64,000 nucleotides of DNA from Mimachlamys varia. Taxonomy: Eukaryota; Mollusca; Bivalvia; Pectinida; Pectinidae. The notes under the pieces are model-generated. The model made no database searches and was not told the origin of the DNA. It worked only from the letters and a program-made list of their open reading frames with translations. Shown here one piece after another: positions 37,901 to 48,116 of this stretch (its first letter is position 1; every line of letters starts with the position of its first letter). Made by a program: the position numbers and the translations under genes. The stretch is from NCBI GenBank assembly GCA_947623455.1, contig OX392530.1, forward strand, positions 2,765,501 through 2,829,500, read 5' to 3'.

Positions 37901-40900
37901 ATTGTTTTATTATTTCAGCCCCTGTGGAAATTGTTGGCTGATATGGTTAGTATATTATACCTTTGTAAACCATGACCTTTAATAAGTGGAGCTCACCTGG
38001 ACAAAAAAACTAATTAAACCTATGGCAAGGTACAACTTATATAACTGATCAGTTCAATCATGTCATACCGACATGTCATCAATATGGTATTACACGTGTG
38101 TAAAAACATATGTGATGTCATAAACAATTGACGTCTTAATGACGACATATGATTGGTTTGGTAGTGAAAATCGTACCATCAAAGTAGAAATTTGCCTGTT
38201 ATATAGAGAATGAATTTTTAGTGTGTTTTCTCATGAATATAAGTTATATGATAAATAGAATCTCGCCTAAAGGCTCGTGACGTTTTAAATTATTCAACTC
38301 GTTAAATAAACTCCATATTTCATTGACACGAGTGTAAGATCCTCTATGTATTCGTCCATCTTTGAGAATTTCCAATAAACACTCTCAGTGTAGGACAGCT
38401 TTGGTTTATATGTATGTAAAGTAGAACCTTTAAAGTCTGAGGTTCTAGTTTCTTATCTAATTCAGTTGAAGGCATTTGAGAGATACAGGCCTACCAGTCC
38501 TTTTGTTCTTTTTTCATATTTTGAACCTGATTGATTGATGAATTAATTCCTGTCTTTGTTATTTTCAGTCTCCTGAAAAGTTGGTGTCCACCATAGACTT
38601 CAGACATATGTAAGGACAGTTAAATAATAATAAAAATTATAATAATATACAACATTTATATAGCGCTCTATATAATTTGTAAAATTACTCTAAAGCGCTT
38701 CACAACATGTAGATAATAATTTGATACTTACACTGCATAAATAAAGAAGTTATTACAATCTAAGCTAATGCGATAATACAAAAATGCATATAAATACGAA
38801 CTAGATAAACAAATGTCAGTATATACATGTCGTCTAAGTTCTGCCATGTTTATAGTTTTATAACTTTAGTTTACAAAGTGAAATATTGAAATAAAAGTGT
38901 TTTCCACCCCTGAAATTTCCCAATGGACTATTCCAACCATTTAATTGGAAGAGTTAAAATGTGTCGCCAGGGGTGAACGAGATAAACAAACTTATGGTAC
39001 GCCCCCCCCCCCCCCCCCCTTATTGTAGTCACACAGTGCCCTCATAAGATACACTTCAGTATTACTGTATTACTGCTGTATATTGATCATATGAAATGTA
39101 CGTGTGAGTTACCTGATATTTGATGAACCTTGTTTCCAGGGGCGATACTCTCACCAAGGAGGAAGCTCTTGGTGAGTGAAATATGAAATTATTGTAGTAA
39201 TTAATACAATATAATTTTAATACCTTATGAAGGGTAATTGATCATATTTGTCAATTATATCAAAACTTTGTTATCAAAAAAATCATCACAAATTATAGAA
39301 AGCATTGTTTTCTGGCTGATATTATGGAACGTCATACATGATTTATTACGTGAGTTATGTATAATGATAAATTATTTAAAACCGAATGTTATTTTATTTA
39401 CTTCCATCTGGGATTTCTGTAGTTCGTTTGCATTTACATGTATCTTGTAATTTTATAGAAATATTAAAGAAAGGTCAAGTTGGAAAAGCAGAGAGAGGTT
39501 AGTATTACGCAGGTTGTTATTAAGATTTACATATGCTTGTATTGGCTGTATATTATAGCCACTGTGTTTAGGGGCCGTGGTGGCTGAGTCGTCAAGGTGT
39601 CCCGACATTCTACCACTAGCCCTCCACCTCTAGGCTGCGATCGCTTAGTGGTCAAGGTGTCCCGAGATTCTACCACTAGCCCTCCACCTCTAGGCCACGT
39701 TGGCTTAGTGGTCAAGGTGTCCCGACATTCTACCACTAGCCCTCCACCTTGGGGCCGCGATGGCTGAGTGGTCAAGGTGTCCCGAGATTCTACCACTAGC
39801 CCTCCACTTTCTAGGCCACGGTGCTTAGTGGTCAAGGTGTCCTGACATTCTACCACCAGCCCTCCACCTCTGGGCCGCAGTGGCTGAGTGGTCAAGGTGT
39901 CCTGACATTCTACCACTAGCCCTCCACCTCTGGGTTGCAAGTTTGAAACCCACGTGGGGAAGTTGCCAGGTACTGACTGTGGATCAGTGGGTTTTCTCCA
40001 GGTACTCCGGCTTTCCTCCACCTACAAAACCTGGCACGTCCTTAAATGACCCTGGCTATTAATAGGACATAAAACAAAGTGAACTGTGTTAAAAAGAATA
40101 GTGGGACTTTTCTACAGTATTGGTCACTGAATAGCAAGGACAATCACTTTGTCAATTGATAGCTGAATTTTAAAATAAACTTTTGGACTTTTGTAAATCA
40201 AACAGTTGGACAACTGTACCATGTTGATGGCTAAATTGTTTGACCTTAAGTGTGTATTAATTGCATCTTTTAAGGTATTCCTTAACTTAATTAGAGGCAA
40301 GTGCAGTAAAAGGTTTCCTACTTGTTTCAGAGGCTGAAGTGGTTGCTAACGGTTACCCGGCATACACTACTTCGTGTGGCTGGCTAGGCTATTCTGATGA
40401 GAAAATCAAAAGGGTGAGTTACAGACAGAAATTCTACCAAGTTATGAAAGAGGAAAATTCTTCATTACATATCTTCCAAATTTTGGTTTAACTCTGTTTT
40501 ATAGCTTTATATCTATTTTCAAAACACAGTTTGGAAATTGTTTATTAAAACACTGCACACAGTGTCATAAGAAAATTGATTAAATTTTAGAAACAAGATA
40601 TATTTTTGTTCTGCAGAGTAGCTCCTGTGACATGAATAGCATTCTGTGCTAATATTTGTTATGTGTGTATTTAAGTGAAAAATACTTCTCAGGCATATGA
40701 TTGATTGTGTGTGTCCATTTTAAGGTTTCCTCCCTTGTTTGAATTAGTCATCATAGTTCTACATAAAATATAGAAATTTCTCCACGAAACAGACATTAAT
40801 GATGAAAATTTGTTACATACCATATTTTCATTTGAAATAAATATCCTGGAAACTATCAGCAAAAAACGCTGTTTCATTGCAAACTTAGTGTCAGATGTAA

Positions 40901-43900
40901 CAATGGTGCGATTTGATGTAAAAACCTACCAACGTAAAAGGAAGGCAACTCTCGTAATAACTACTTATATTGGTGAGCTTATTTCCAAGCATGGGTTAAT
41001 TGTTGGATAAATACTGTAATAAATTGCCTTATAATAATAATAAAAATAATAAAAATTTGATAAATGTATAGTTTGATTCTATTTATTGAAACATAATTGA
41101 ATTAATATTGTCATGTATATGTTGTTCATTATCTTTGACACTTGTTTTTCCAGTTGGCAACAGAAGCCCTAAGCCAGGGCATGTGTCGGTAGGTAATCCG
41201 GACAGGAAGTGTTTGGGGGGGGGGGGGGGGGGGGGAGGATGGGGAGGATAGTTCATAGTTCCCAGGGTCATTTAAGGGATGAAAGGTTCTAATTTCAAAT
41301 AAACAGGCCATTTGACTACTTTTCAAAACTGGAGGTTCAGCATGGCTATTTGTTTGTGAGATTAAGTGGTCTAATTTTTTGTTTTTATAAATTTTTCATG
41401 ATATAAGTGTCGCGTTAATCATGTTGAATCATCTTGAATTTTGAAAATCCATGTACTGATAAAGCTGTATTTTAGTTAATAATCCTTAGGTCAGGAACAA
41501 AGTGCAGATACACTTTCTATTTTGACACAGATTCAAGATGAAAGTTGGAGGAGATGTAAAAGATGATGCCAGGAGAGCGAAAATGTTCCGTGAAATTATA
41601 GGATATGACCGACCTCTGGTATGTCAAGGTCAAAGTTGCTAGAGTAAATATACATGTTATTGATTAACAAGTTATCTTCTCCATAGTTTGTCGAAATGAA
41701 TTCCCCTTGCAGATCCCTGTAAATGCATATAAACTCAACATGAACTAGAATTGACCATTTGCACACGTTCTGTTCTGTGGTCTCCAAATAACAACATAAC
41801 CACAGGCACGATTACACCATACATACAGCCCTATAGTACTGGACCGTCCATATTATGTGCCAAATAAATGGTCACTGATGATGCATGCATGTTTTAAGCC
41901 AGACCTGTACACAGCTAATTATTCCCAACTTCAAAATTTTTGCTTTCTAGGTTATGTGCAGTGTCTTGAGTACCATAATATTTCCAAACATTGTTGCATG
42001 CTTAGACACTATGAATCTAAACTCCTTTATCTGTTGTTGTTTTATAACAGACATTTTGTTTTGTGTAGATGATGGATGCCAACCAGAAATGGGAGGTAAG
42101 CGAGGCTATAGACTGGATGAAACAGCTGGCCGAGTACAAACCCTTGTGGATAGAGGAACCGACCAACCCAGACGACATCCTGGGGCATGCTGCCATCGCA
42201 GAGGTAGGAGAAATAATTCAGCAATGCCTTAAATGTGAAATCAGGTTATTTATCATTTTCACAGTGTTAAGTTGTAACAGAAACCCTGATTTTAGATGGT
42301 CATTTTGTCAAGTATATAATGTGTTAAAAGAAATCCTACTTTTGAGAAAGCCTCATTCTTGAATATCTTTTGAAGAAGAAATACAAATCAATTAGATTGA
42401 TTAGGTTCTTCTTAACTTGCAAGAGGGGTGTTGCTGTAGGTCCAAGTACCGATTTAACTCCTTCGTCCCTGGGATCAGTGTAGTGACTGGTGAACACTGT
42501 CAAAACAGGATAATATTGAATACTTTACGTACCGTTGTAGGCGCTGAACCCCCTGGGGATCGGAGTAGCTACCGGTGAACATTGTCAGAACAGGATCATG
42601 TTTAAACAGTTCCTGAAAGCCAAGGCCATGCAGTATTGCCAGATTGATGCCACGAGGGTGGGCGGGGTCAACGAAAATCTCGCCATCATCTTATTGGCTG
42701 CTAAGTTTGGCGGTAAGTTCACAGGCTAATCGTTTCCATTTTTGACCTTTTATCGCACATTGATCAGAATTGCAATTATAAATGCATGTTTCTGTAAAAT
42801 GTTAATCAATGCATTATGTTTCATATTATGTTTCTTGTTTGACAAAAATATCCATACTTCATGATTTTTTCTGACCTTGGCCCATATACTGCACAGTCAT
42901 TTATGACATTACCCTTACTTTCTTACCTTCATCCTAACACATTGCACAGTTGTTTCTGAGCTTGACCTTATAGTGCAGTTAGTGTGACTTTGACCTATAT
43001 ATAGTGCATTAAGTCATTTCTGGCTCCAATCTCATACTGCAGTTGTTTCTGACTTCGACCTTAATATGGTTTAAAGCCATTTCTGACCTTGACCTTTTAG
43101 TGTAGTCCTTTCTGACCTTGACCTTTATAGTTCAAAGTGATTTCTTACTTTCTTATACACAGTTTTTGACTTTGACCATTAGAGTACAGTTTTTTCTGAC
43201 CTTGACCATTAGATAACAGTTATTTCTGACCTTGACCATTAGAGTAGTTATTTCTGACCTTGACCATTAGAGTACAGTTATTTCTGACCTTGACCCTTTA
43301 TTACAGTGCCTGTGTTAGTTATTTCTCACTATGACCCTTACAGTGTAGAGCAAGTTCTGACCTTGACCCATTATTACAGTGCCTGTGTAAGTTATTTCTC
43401 ACTTCGACCCTTACAGTGTAGAGTAAGTTCTGACCTTGACCCATTATTACAGTGCCTGTGTAAGTTATTTCTCACTATGACCTTTACAGTGTAGAGTAAG
43501 TTCTGACCTTGACCCATCATTACAGTGCCTGTGTAAGTTATTTCTCACTTTGACCCTTACAGTGTAGAGTAAGTTCTGACCTTGACCCATTATTACAGTG
43601 CCTGTGTTAGTTATTTCTCACTTTGACCCTTACAGTGTAGAGTAAGTTCTGACCTTGACCCTTTATTACAGTGCCTGTGTGTCCCCATGCTGGAGGAGTC
43701 GCTCTCTGTGAACTTGTACAACATTACTCTATGTTTGACTTCATCTGTGTCTCAGGGACAATGGAAAATAGGTCAGTGCTTTTGGTGGGATTACATCAAG
43801 ATCAGTATATATGATCAAGAATATCAAGCTGGTCCCTACACAAAAGAAAATATACCTGTTGTTTTATTGCAACATTTTACAAAATTTAAAAAATAATTTT

Positions 43901-44853
43901 GATAAAAAACAAAATGATGTTGGAAATAATTAAGGGAAAACTTGATTTTGATCAAAAACATAATGATGTTGAAATATTTGTTAACAAAAAAAAATGTATC
44001 TGTTTGCAGTGATGACTAAATTGGTTTGTAATGATGATAATTGAATTTGTAAATTGCATGGTTGAATTTGTTTTTAATAGGATGATTGAATTTGCTGACC
44101 ATCTCCATGAGCATATGTCTGAACCAGTGGTCATCAGAAATGGTAGCTACCAGGTTCCCAAGGTACAGTATTTATTAGTTCCCCTGATTGATTGGTCTAG
44201 TGAACTATGCTGTTGAGACTTGTCAGTTGTCAAAATAAAATGGTCCCTTCCCCCACAACCTCCAGACATAACCCTTGGCCAAATCTTAGCAGATCCCTAT
44301 ATTATTGGCCAGGTAAGAAGAGCTGTCATGCTATTAACTTTAGTCCCTATGCCACCTGGCTGATATCTCCCTATGTGTGTACAGATGCTGGAGATGTATT
44401 GTGTTCTATTTGGTGTGGGACCTTACTTACTATGGTATCGTTTTAGTGTCACCTCACTTGAATGCTACACCCTATATCATTTTATACTCCACCTGGGTTA
44501 ATTGAGTTTTGAGTGCAAAAGAAAACTTTCTATGCATACAATTTGGGGATTGAACCCCGGACACTTGCATCAAAGGCTACAGTGTTAGCCATTCCACCAA
44601 TCCGCCCATGAATATTACTGCATCTCAAATGTGAATACTAAAACACAGATATGCAAGTTTTACTAAACAACAGATGAATAAATGTAGTTAAACTGCTGTA
44701 TTACAGTGATCAAATTTGTGTACATTTTGATCATTCCAGAGTCCAGGGTTTGTGGTGGGGATAACAGACAAAGCCCGCGAGGACTATATATACCCGGACG
44801 GGAAGGAGTGGCAGAGACTCTTCAGCGAAGGACTCTTTACCAAGCCGGAGTGA
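25988..44853 (+). CDS. ENOSF1: Enolase superfamily member 1 (L-fuconate dehydratase-like), complete, 446 aa
   Basis: Predicted sugar-acid dehydratase of the mandelate-racemase subgroup. Exons: 25988-26074, 31821-31923 (2a) or 32897-32999 (2b), 36763-36878, 37502-37588, 37919-37945, 38569-38609, 39140-39171, 39459-39497, 40331-40413, 41154-41188, 41531-41618, 42069-42203, 42541-42712, 43672-43771, 44081-44162, 44740-44853 (TGA). All are GT-AG with matching phases; the 446 aa are close to the family's usual 440-445. Catalytic set is intact: FKMKVG (Lys 219/221), metal ligands MMDAN (Asp 249), WIEEP (Glu 275) and GEHC (Glu 304), QIDATR (Asp 327) and PHAGG (His 354). [16 protein letters not shown] and [16 protein letters not shown] also match ENOSF1. 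The start has A at -3 and G at +4. No clear mitochondrial presequence is seen. An AATAAA at 46108 is a possible polyadenylation signal. Confidence 0.96.
26395..26800. repeat. Three diverged about 150-bp units in ENOSF1 intron 1
   Basis: Units share CTTGACCTA, a 5-10 nt gap and AAGGTCAC, followed by CATATACTTG or similar and GGCATGAA/GGGACAGT. They look like an old relative of the 145-bp core repeats elsewhere in the window. Confidence 0.5.
27896..28898. repeat. 25-27-bp tandem array in ENOSF1 intron 1, about 38 copies
   Basis: The unit is AAGTATTGATGGAGATGAAC plus TTAACTT, with CT/TT length variants. Near 28784-28818 one unit carries GTGTTACTTGTGAGAATGTG and TACGTTATTTA, which otherwise sits just before the exon 2a acceptor. 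Two more units resume at 31742-31780, so the transposon at 28899 split the array. Confidence 0.93.
28899..31741. mobile_element. 2.84-kb TTAA-flanked DNA transposon, non-autonomous
   Basis: The ends are inverted: AGAGTAACTGTAGTGCAAA (28899) and TTTGCACTACAGTTACTCT (ending 31741). Both are flanked by TTAA (28895-28898, 31742-31745), which also occurs in the host repeat. TTAA targeting is known for piggyBac and Kolobok; the AGAG start argues for Kolobok-like. It contains no long open frame, two hairpins of CAGGGACGTATATG near 29336 and 29995, and a nested MITE. Confidence 0.88.
30091..30492. mobile_element. 402-bp fold-back MITE nested in the TTAA element
   Basis: The ends CACAGGCACTTGTGGCCAGG and CCTGGCCACAAATGCCTGTG are inverted, and nearly the whole element folds back around about 30291. 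It is flanked by the 8-bp direct repeat ATTAAAAC (30083-30090, 30493-30500). An 8-bp duplication is usual for hAT elements; this class call is inferred. Confidence 0.9.
31821..31923 (+). CDS. ENOSF1: ENOSF1 alternative exon 2a
   Basis: 103 nt, entered in phase 0 after TTATTTACAG and left in phase 1 at G|GTATAG. It codes for 34 residues including [13 protein letters not shown] and [16 protein letters not shown], in the N-terminal capping domain. It lies just downstream of the last units of an intron 1 minisatellite. Its twin is exon 2b at 32897. Confidence 0.9.
32897..32999 (+). CDS. ENOSF1: ENOSF1 alternative exon 2b
   Basis: Also 103 nt, same phases, acceptor TCTTTGCAG and donor G|GTATAG. 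It codes for [13 protein letters not shown] and [16 protein letters not shown], 22 of 34 residues identical to exon 2a. The frame is open and the nucleotide differences are scattered, so both copies look functional. Including both, or neither, shifts the reading frame of the rest. Confidence 0.9.
33415..33615. repeat. 50-bp tandem repeat, four clean copies
   Basis: Units share CCTAACAAAAACCTGAATCT and ATATCCTGGCTAATATCTAG. More decayed related units (CTGACAAGTAT, TATCTGG) extend back to about 33120. It lies in ENOSF1 intron 2 downstream of exon 2b. Confidence 0.85.
33895..36470. repeat. 2.6-kb minisatellite in ENOSF1 intron 2, about 50 units
   Basis: Units of 48-57 bp share AAGGGGAGGTAACT, AGGAGAACTACCGGGTAGTG and GACAAGGATCCT, with variants TATATAGG, GTATATAGG and GTGTGACAGGGATCACT. 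The sense strand is purine-rich and each unit carries GAG|GTAACT, a 5'-splice-like word. Minus-strand open frames here are repeat-derived. The array lies between alternative exon 2b and exon 3. Confidence 0.95.
37200..37470. repeat. 30-bp tandem array in ENOSF1 intron 3, nine copies
   Basis: The unit is near TGACCTCTGATTGACTTGAC plus ATATCCATGG. It ends about 30 bp before the exon 4 acceptor but does not include it. Confidence 0.92.
39571..40076 (+). mobile_element. tRNA-derived SINE with its A-box head tandemly repeated
   Basis: Six 60-bp units each carry GTGGCTGAGTGGTCAAGGTG, which fits a tRNA A box. Only after the last unit does the B-box-like GGGTTGCAAGTTTGAAACCC follow. A body then runs with GGTACTCCGGCTTTCCTCCA and ends CCTTAAATGACCCTGGC, TAATAGGACATAAAACAAA. 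The head resembles tRNA-Ser or tRNA-Leu. The 164-aa minus-strand open frame here is a repeat artefact. The element lies in ENOSF1 intron 8. Confidence 0.8.
42440..42515 (+). pseudogene. ENOSF1: Relic copy of the start of ENOSF1 exon 13
   Basis: The stretch with CCTGGGATCAGTGTAGTGAC and TGGTGAACACTGTCAAAACA reads [16 protein letters not shown], close to exon 13 [17 protein letters not shown]. It lies in intron 12 just upstream of the true exon 13 (42541). It has a possible acceptor GCTGTAG but no clear donor, so a decayed partial exon duplication is likely. Confidence 0.65.
43300..43671 (+). repeat. 73-bp tandem array carrying the ENOSF1 exon 14 acceptor
   Basis: Units 73 bp apart each end in TTATTACAG followed by the exon start TGCCTGTGT. 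Acceptor CAGs lie at 43304, 43377, 43450, 43523, 43596 and 43669; the last is the real one (exon starts 43672). Upstream acceptors would read G TG CCT GTG TAA or TTA, most meeting a stop at once. Each unit also has TTCTGACCTTGACCC. Looser TGACCTTGACC repeats extend back to about 42960. Confidence 0.92.
44540..44610 (-). mobile_element. tRNA-like SINE head
   Basis: On the minus strand, GGGCGGATTGGTGGAATGGC (A-box-like) is followed about 25 nt later by CCGGGGTTCAATCCCC (B box GGTTCAATCC). The two boxes and spacing fit a tRNA-derived SINE in ENOSF1 intron 15. I did not find a full cloverleaf for an active tRNA gene. Confidence 0.55.
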
Positions 44854-45816
44854 TATGTCTGGTTGATCAAACTAATGGGGCGTGAAAGGTCGGCTGTATT
44901 GAACACAAACATGAGCTTGTCCATAGTATGGGCATTCTACTACCAAAGTGACGAAAAGTTTCAGAAAAGCTGATGTCTACCGATTCGCATTTAACAAGAA
45001 ATCTCCTAGTATGGAATTAAATCTTTTGCCGCGGAATTCTTATGTTTAGCAGAAATTTTGATTAAGAACGCCAATAATTGGATAATTTGTCTGTAATATA
45101 CAGCATTGACCTAGTGATTAATTTGTCTGTATGATTCTGTTTAGAAGCAATGACATGGATATATTATAATACATGAAGAAATTCAAATAGTGAATCTACT
45201 ATTCCATTAATGCTTTTATATCTTCATGATCATAGGATTGATTGAAAAATAATATTATGATTATTTCAAACATGTTTGATGGTTATTTCATAGATTTCCA
45301 AATCGTTCCAGTCTTGTATCCCACTTTGATTTGTGTATGTTACATGGTATCAACAGTGGTTGCCACGGTTTTAAGAATAAGTGCATGTATGGTTTCCATG
45401 GTAGCAGTCTTAAGTGTTGTACTTTATATACTAGTATGTCGCGCCTATATTTTTTCGGTGGTAACAATGTGTCATACTGTGTGTAGTGCCTAATATGGTC
45501 TATGTGTCATGCTTTTATAAATGTATGTGTACAAAAGCTTGTTTTGGAGCGAAAGAAATGAATAATTTAGAGAAGTAATTTATATAATATTTGATATATT
45601 CATGTTTATCCATGCATTTTTGTTGTATTTATTAAACAGATTGTAATACTCAGGGTGAGGGACAACAATGAGAGTAATAGACATATTTTACCACCAAACA
45701 GTACAGAAGGTTCACCCTGATTTCACATTTAAACTCCTCCAATTTAAAGGTTAGAACAGTACATTATGGAATTTTAGGGGTGAATGAGTTATGTATCCGA
45801 CATCAAAATGTATCAG
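44854..45816 (+). other. ENOSF1 3' flank, probable 3'UTR
   Basis: AT-rich sequence follows the ENOSF1 stop with no further exon. An ATTAAA at 45631 and the AATAAA at 46108 are candidate polyadenylation signals. With the latter, the MITE at 45817 would be part of the 3'UTR. Confidence 0.45.
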
Positions 45817-45989
45817 GCCCTGGTTTCATCAACGTTCCTTAACTTAGAAATCTCCATAGGAAAGCATAACAAAAGTTAAGGGGAAAATCGTTAGTTAAGG
45901 AACTTTCCTTAAATTCTGTAATGCTTTCCTATGGAGATTTTTAAGTTAAGGAATTTCCTTAAGTTAAGGAACGTTGATGAAACCAGGGC
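45817..45989. mobile_element. 173-bp inverted-repeat MITE in the ENOSF1 3' region
   Basis: The ends GCCCTGGTTTCATCAACGTT and AACGTTGATGAAACCAGGGC are inverted, with further inner pairs (CTTTCCTATGGAGAT against ATCTCCATAGGAAAG). A 3-bp direct repeat CAG flanks it (45814-45816, 45990-45992). The whole element would fold into a strong hairpin in a transcript. Confidence 0.85.
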
Positions 45990-46194
45990 CAGGCCTCTAC
46001 AGGGTTTGGCAAGGTGACCAAGGTGTAAAAATCTATGTCTGTATTAACATTGTTGATATTTTTGACTTTTAAATTATTGGTTTTGTTGTTTGATTAAAAT
46101 GTTACGAAATAAATCATCAATAATTACTTCATTTGTTAAAACTTTTATTATTAGTTTCAAATTTGTACAAGAGGCTCAGACAGCCTGTATATTT

Positions 46195-46300
46195 TCTCAC
46201 CAGGATTTACCTGGATTTCTCACCTGGATTTACCTGTATTTCTTACCTGGATTTACCTGTATTTCTCACCTGAATTCACCAGGATTTCTTATCTGGATTT
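46195..46300. repeat. 22-bp tandem repeat, four to five copies
   Basis: Units resemble TCTCACCTGGATTTACCTGT plus AT. It lies between the convergent ends of ENOSF1 and WASHC5. Confidence 0.75.
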
Positions 46301-46519
46301 TAAGCAACCATGTGAAATATAACCATAAATCACCTTTTGTACAAAGATGACCAGAAGAATTTTAAATGAAACAAAGGACAAATTCAGAACCATGGAGTAA
46401 ACTCACATGATTCCCGTTATAAAGGATAAGTCTAGAAAACAAAATTTCATTATCATATAAAATTTATTCTGTTCTGATACTCTTCAACAACACATGTAGT
46501 AGAATTAAACTTAGTTACA

Positions 46520-46700
46520 GATAACATAGAAACCCTTCTACACTCCTGTCTTGTTTTCTGTAACACTGTACAACAATTTAATCATACAGATCAAACCCTT
46601 CTACACTCCTGTCTTGTTTTCTGTAGCTATGTACAACAATTCAATCATAGGGATCAAATCCTTTACACTCCTGTCCTGTCGTCTGTAACAATGTACTACA
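46520..46700. repeat. About 60-bp tandem repeat, three copies
   Basis: Units share CCTTCTACACTCCTGTCTTG, TTTTCTGTAAC and GTACAACAATTTAATCATA. The copies differ at several positions. Intergenic. Confidence 0.8.
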
Positions 46701-47134
46701 ATTTAATCAATCAATCGGGGATTTCCCCATAAATAACAATTATACACAGAACATTTCAGCAAACAAAAGTCATTAAATTCATGTTTCTATGTGATAGTAT
46801 ACAAGATTCAGTGTACTTGATCCTTTTTGACTGTTACATAGCTGAGTTTGACTATATTCTGATATTACCTTGTAACTGTGAGTTGTCTACAAAATATGAT
46901 CAGTTTTGTGTTCATTGGCCTATCTATAAAATACTTGTAATAACAGACTCCAATTTCAGTGCATTACAAACTATCAGATTACCACAATAAGGATTTGGCA
47001 CCTCGACAAAAAGGCAATATTACAACATACAAGCTTCATATGGCGTAAATACTTAATGTATAACTTAGCACAATATCTAAAGTATGAAAGGTGTTTAAGT
47101 TACACTCCAGCTTAAATATTCACATCAGTCTGAA

Positions 47135-47300
47135 GTGTTGGGAGCACCAAACAAACTTTCTCAACTGTTTTACGTCCGAGTGTTGGGAGCACCAAACAAA
47201 CTTTCTCAACTGTTTTACGTCCGAGTGTTGGGAGCACCTAACAAACTTTCTCAACTGTTTTACGTCCGAGTGTTGGGAGCACCAAACAAACTTTCTCAAA
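47135..47300. repeat. 45-bp tandem repeat, four copies
   Basis: Units share GTGTTGGGAGCACCAAACAA and ACTTTCTCAACTGTTTTACG. Forty-five bases divide by three, so both strands show open frames, but no start, splice or conservation supports a gene. It is in the presumed 3' flank of WASHC5. Confidence 0.88.
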
Positions 47301-47399
47301 TTGTTGACTTTCGATGTACAGCAAGTATACAAGGGAGGCGAACCGTATTAAAATCTCTAAGACATATGGATTAGAAATATTAAACTGTGACAGGTGATT

Positions 47400-47700
47400 G
47401 TTTAGAGGGACAAGGACTTATCTCCAACACACAGTGCCTAGTAAAGGGCCGTAACTCAAATTTATCAACTTTTAGATTTTGATGGAATATATATATATCT
47501 TTTATGTGAATAGATATTTTTTGTGAGAAACATCTGCGATTGAAAAGAATTGGATCATTTTATTTGACATGCAGTGCATATTCTATTAGAAAGCTCGCTC
47601 CAAATTGTTATTAATCAAAATTTAAAAATTGATGAATTTGAGATACTGTTCTTTACATCTAAGCACTCCATGTTGGAGATACGTCCTTGTTCCTCTAAAC
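47400..47700. mobile_element. 301-bp inverted-repeat MITE downstream of WASHC5
   Basis: The ends GTTTAGAGGGACAAGGAC and GTCCTTGTTCCTCTAAAC are inverted with small differences, flanked by ATT (47397-47399, 47701-47703). A TTTATT at 47559, AATAAA on the minus strand, could serve WASHC5 polyadenylation; another is at 46463. Confidence 0.82.
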
Positions 47701-48116
47701 ATTACGGTTGTATAACTTGTCTCTCAACAATGTCAGCTGCTGATGAGAGAAGCTAGGCTTTAATTAACGACGAGTCAACATTGCAACATCACAATTTTAG
47801 TAAAGTCATTTCCTCCAAAGGCCAAAATACCGTGAATACTGGGACTTGCAGTGACATTTGGTTTTTACGAAATAGTTTGGATTGCCGTTCATTTAAATTT
47901 CATTTGTGCTTGATAATGGAATGTATCATTAGTAAACTCAAAATTGTTCAAAAATATAAAACAAGTGTCCCGAGGATTGGAAAATAATCCCCAAGTTTTT
48001 TAAAGTTATTTGTATGTCTTGTACATCATGCACTTTATGTGCGTATGAATCTGATGTTTTTTTGTTCTCTTCATATTGCACATAAAACCGGTAAAATTGT
48101 TCACAACTCATAGTCA

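Noticed and set aside
39527..40021. 164-aa minus-strand open frame
   Set aside because: It is the antisense of the 60-bp SINE head repeat, which divides by three.
41214..41236. Long G run, and C runs near 14501, 39002 and 63880, as signals
   Set aside because: Homopolymers are common in this genome and prone to sequencing error; they sit in introns with no conserved context.
44540..44610. Functional tRNA gene on the minus strand
   Set aside because: A and B boxes are present but I could not draw a full cloverleaf with acceptor stem; a SINE head is more likely.
47091..47374. Open frames on both strands over a 45-bp repeat
   Set aside because: A period divisible by three opens several frames; no conserved protein or splice signals.
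44854..48116. Thymidylate synthase next to ENOSF1, as in mammals where the two overlap
   Set aside because: No thymidylate synthase exon is visible on either strand; the neighbour is WASHC5.
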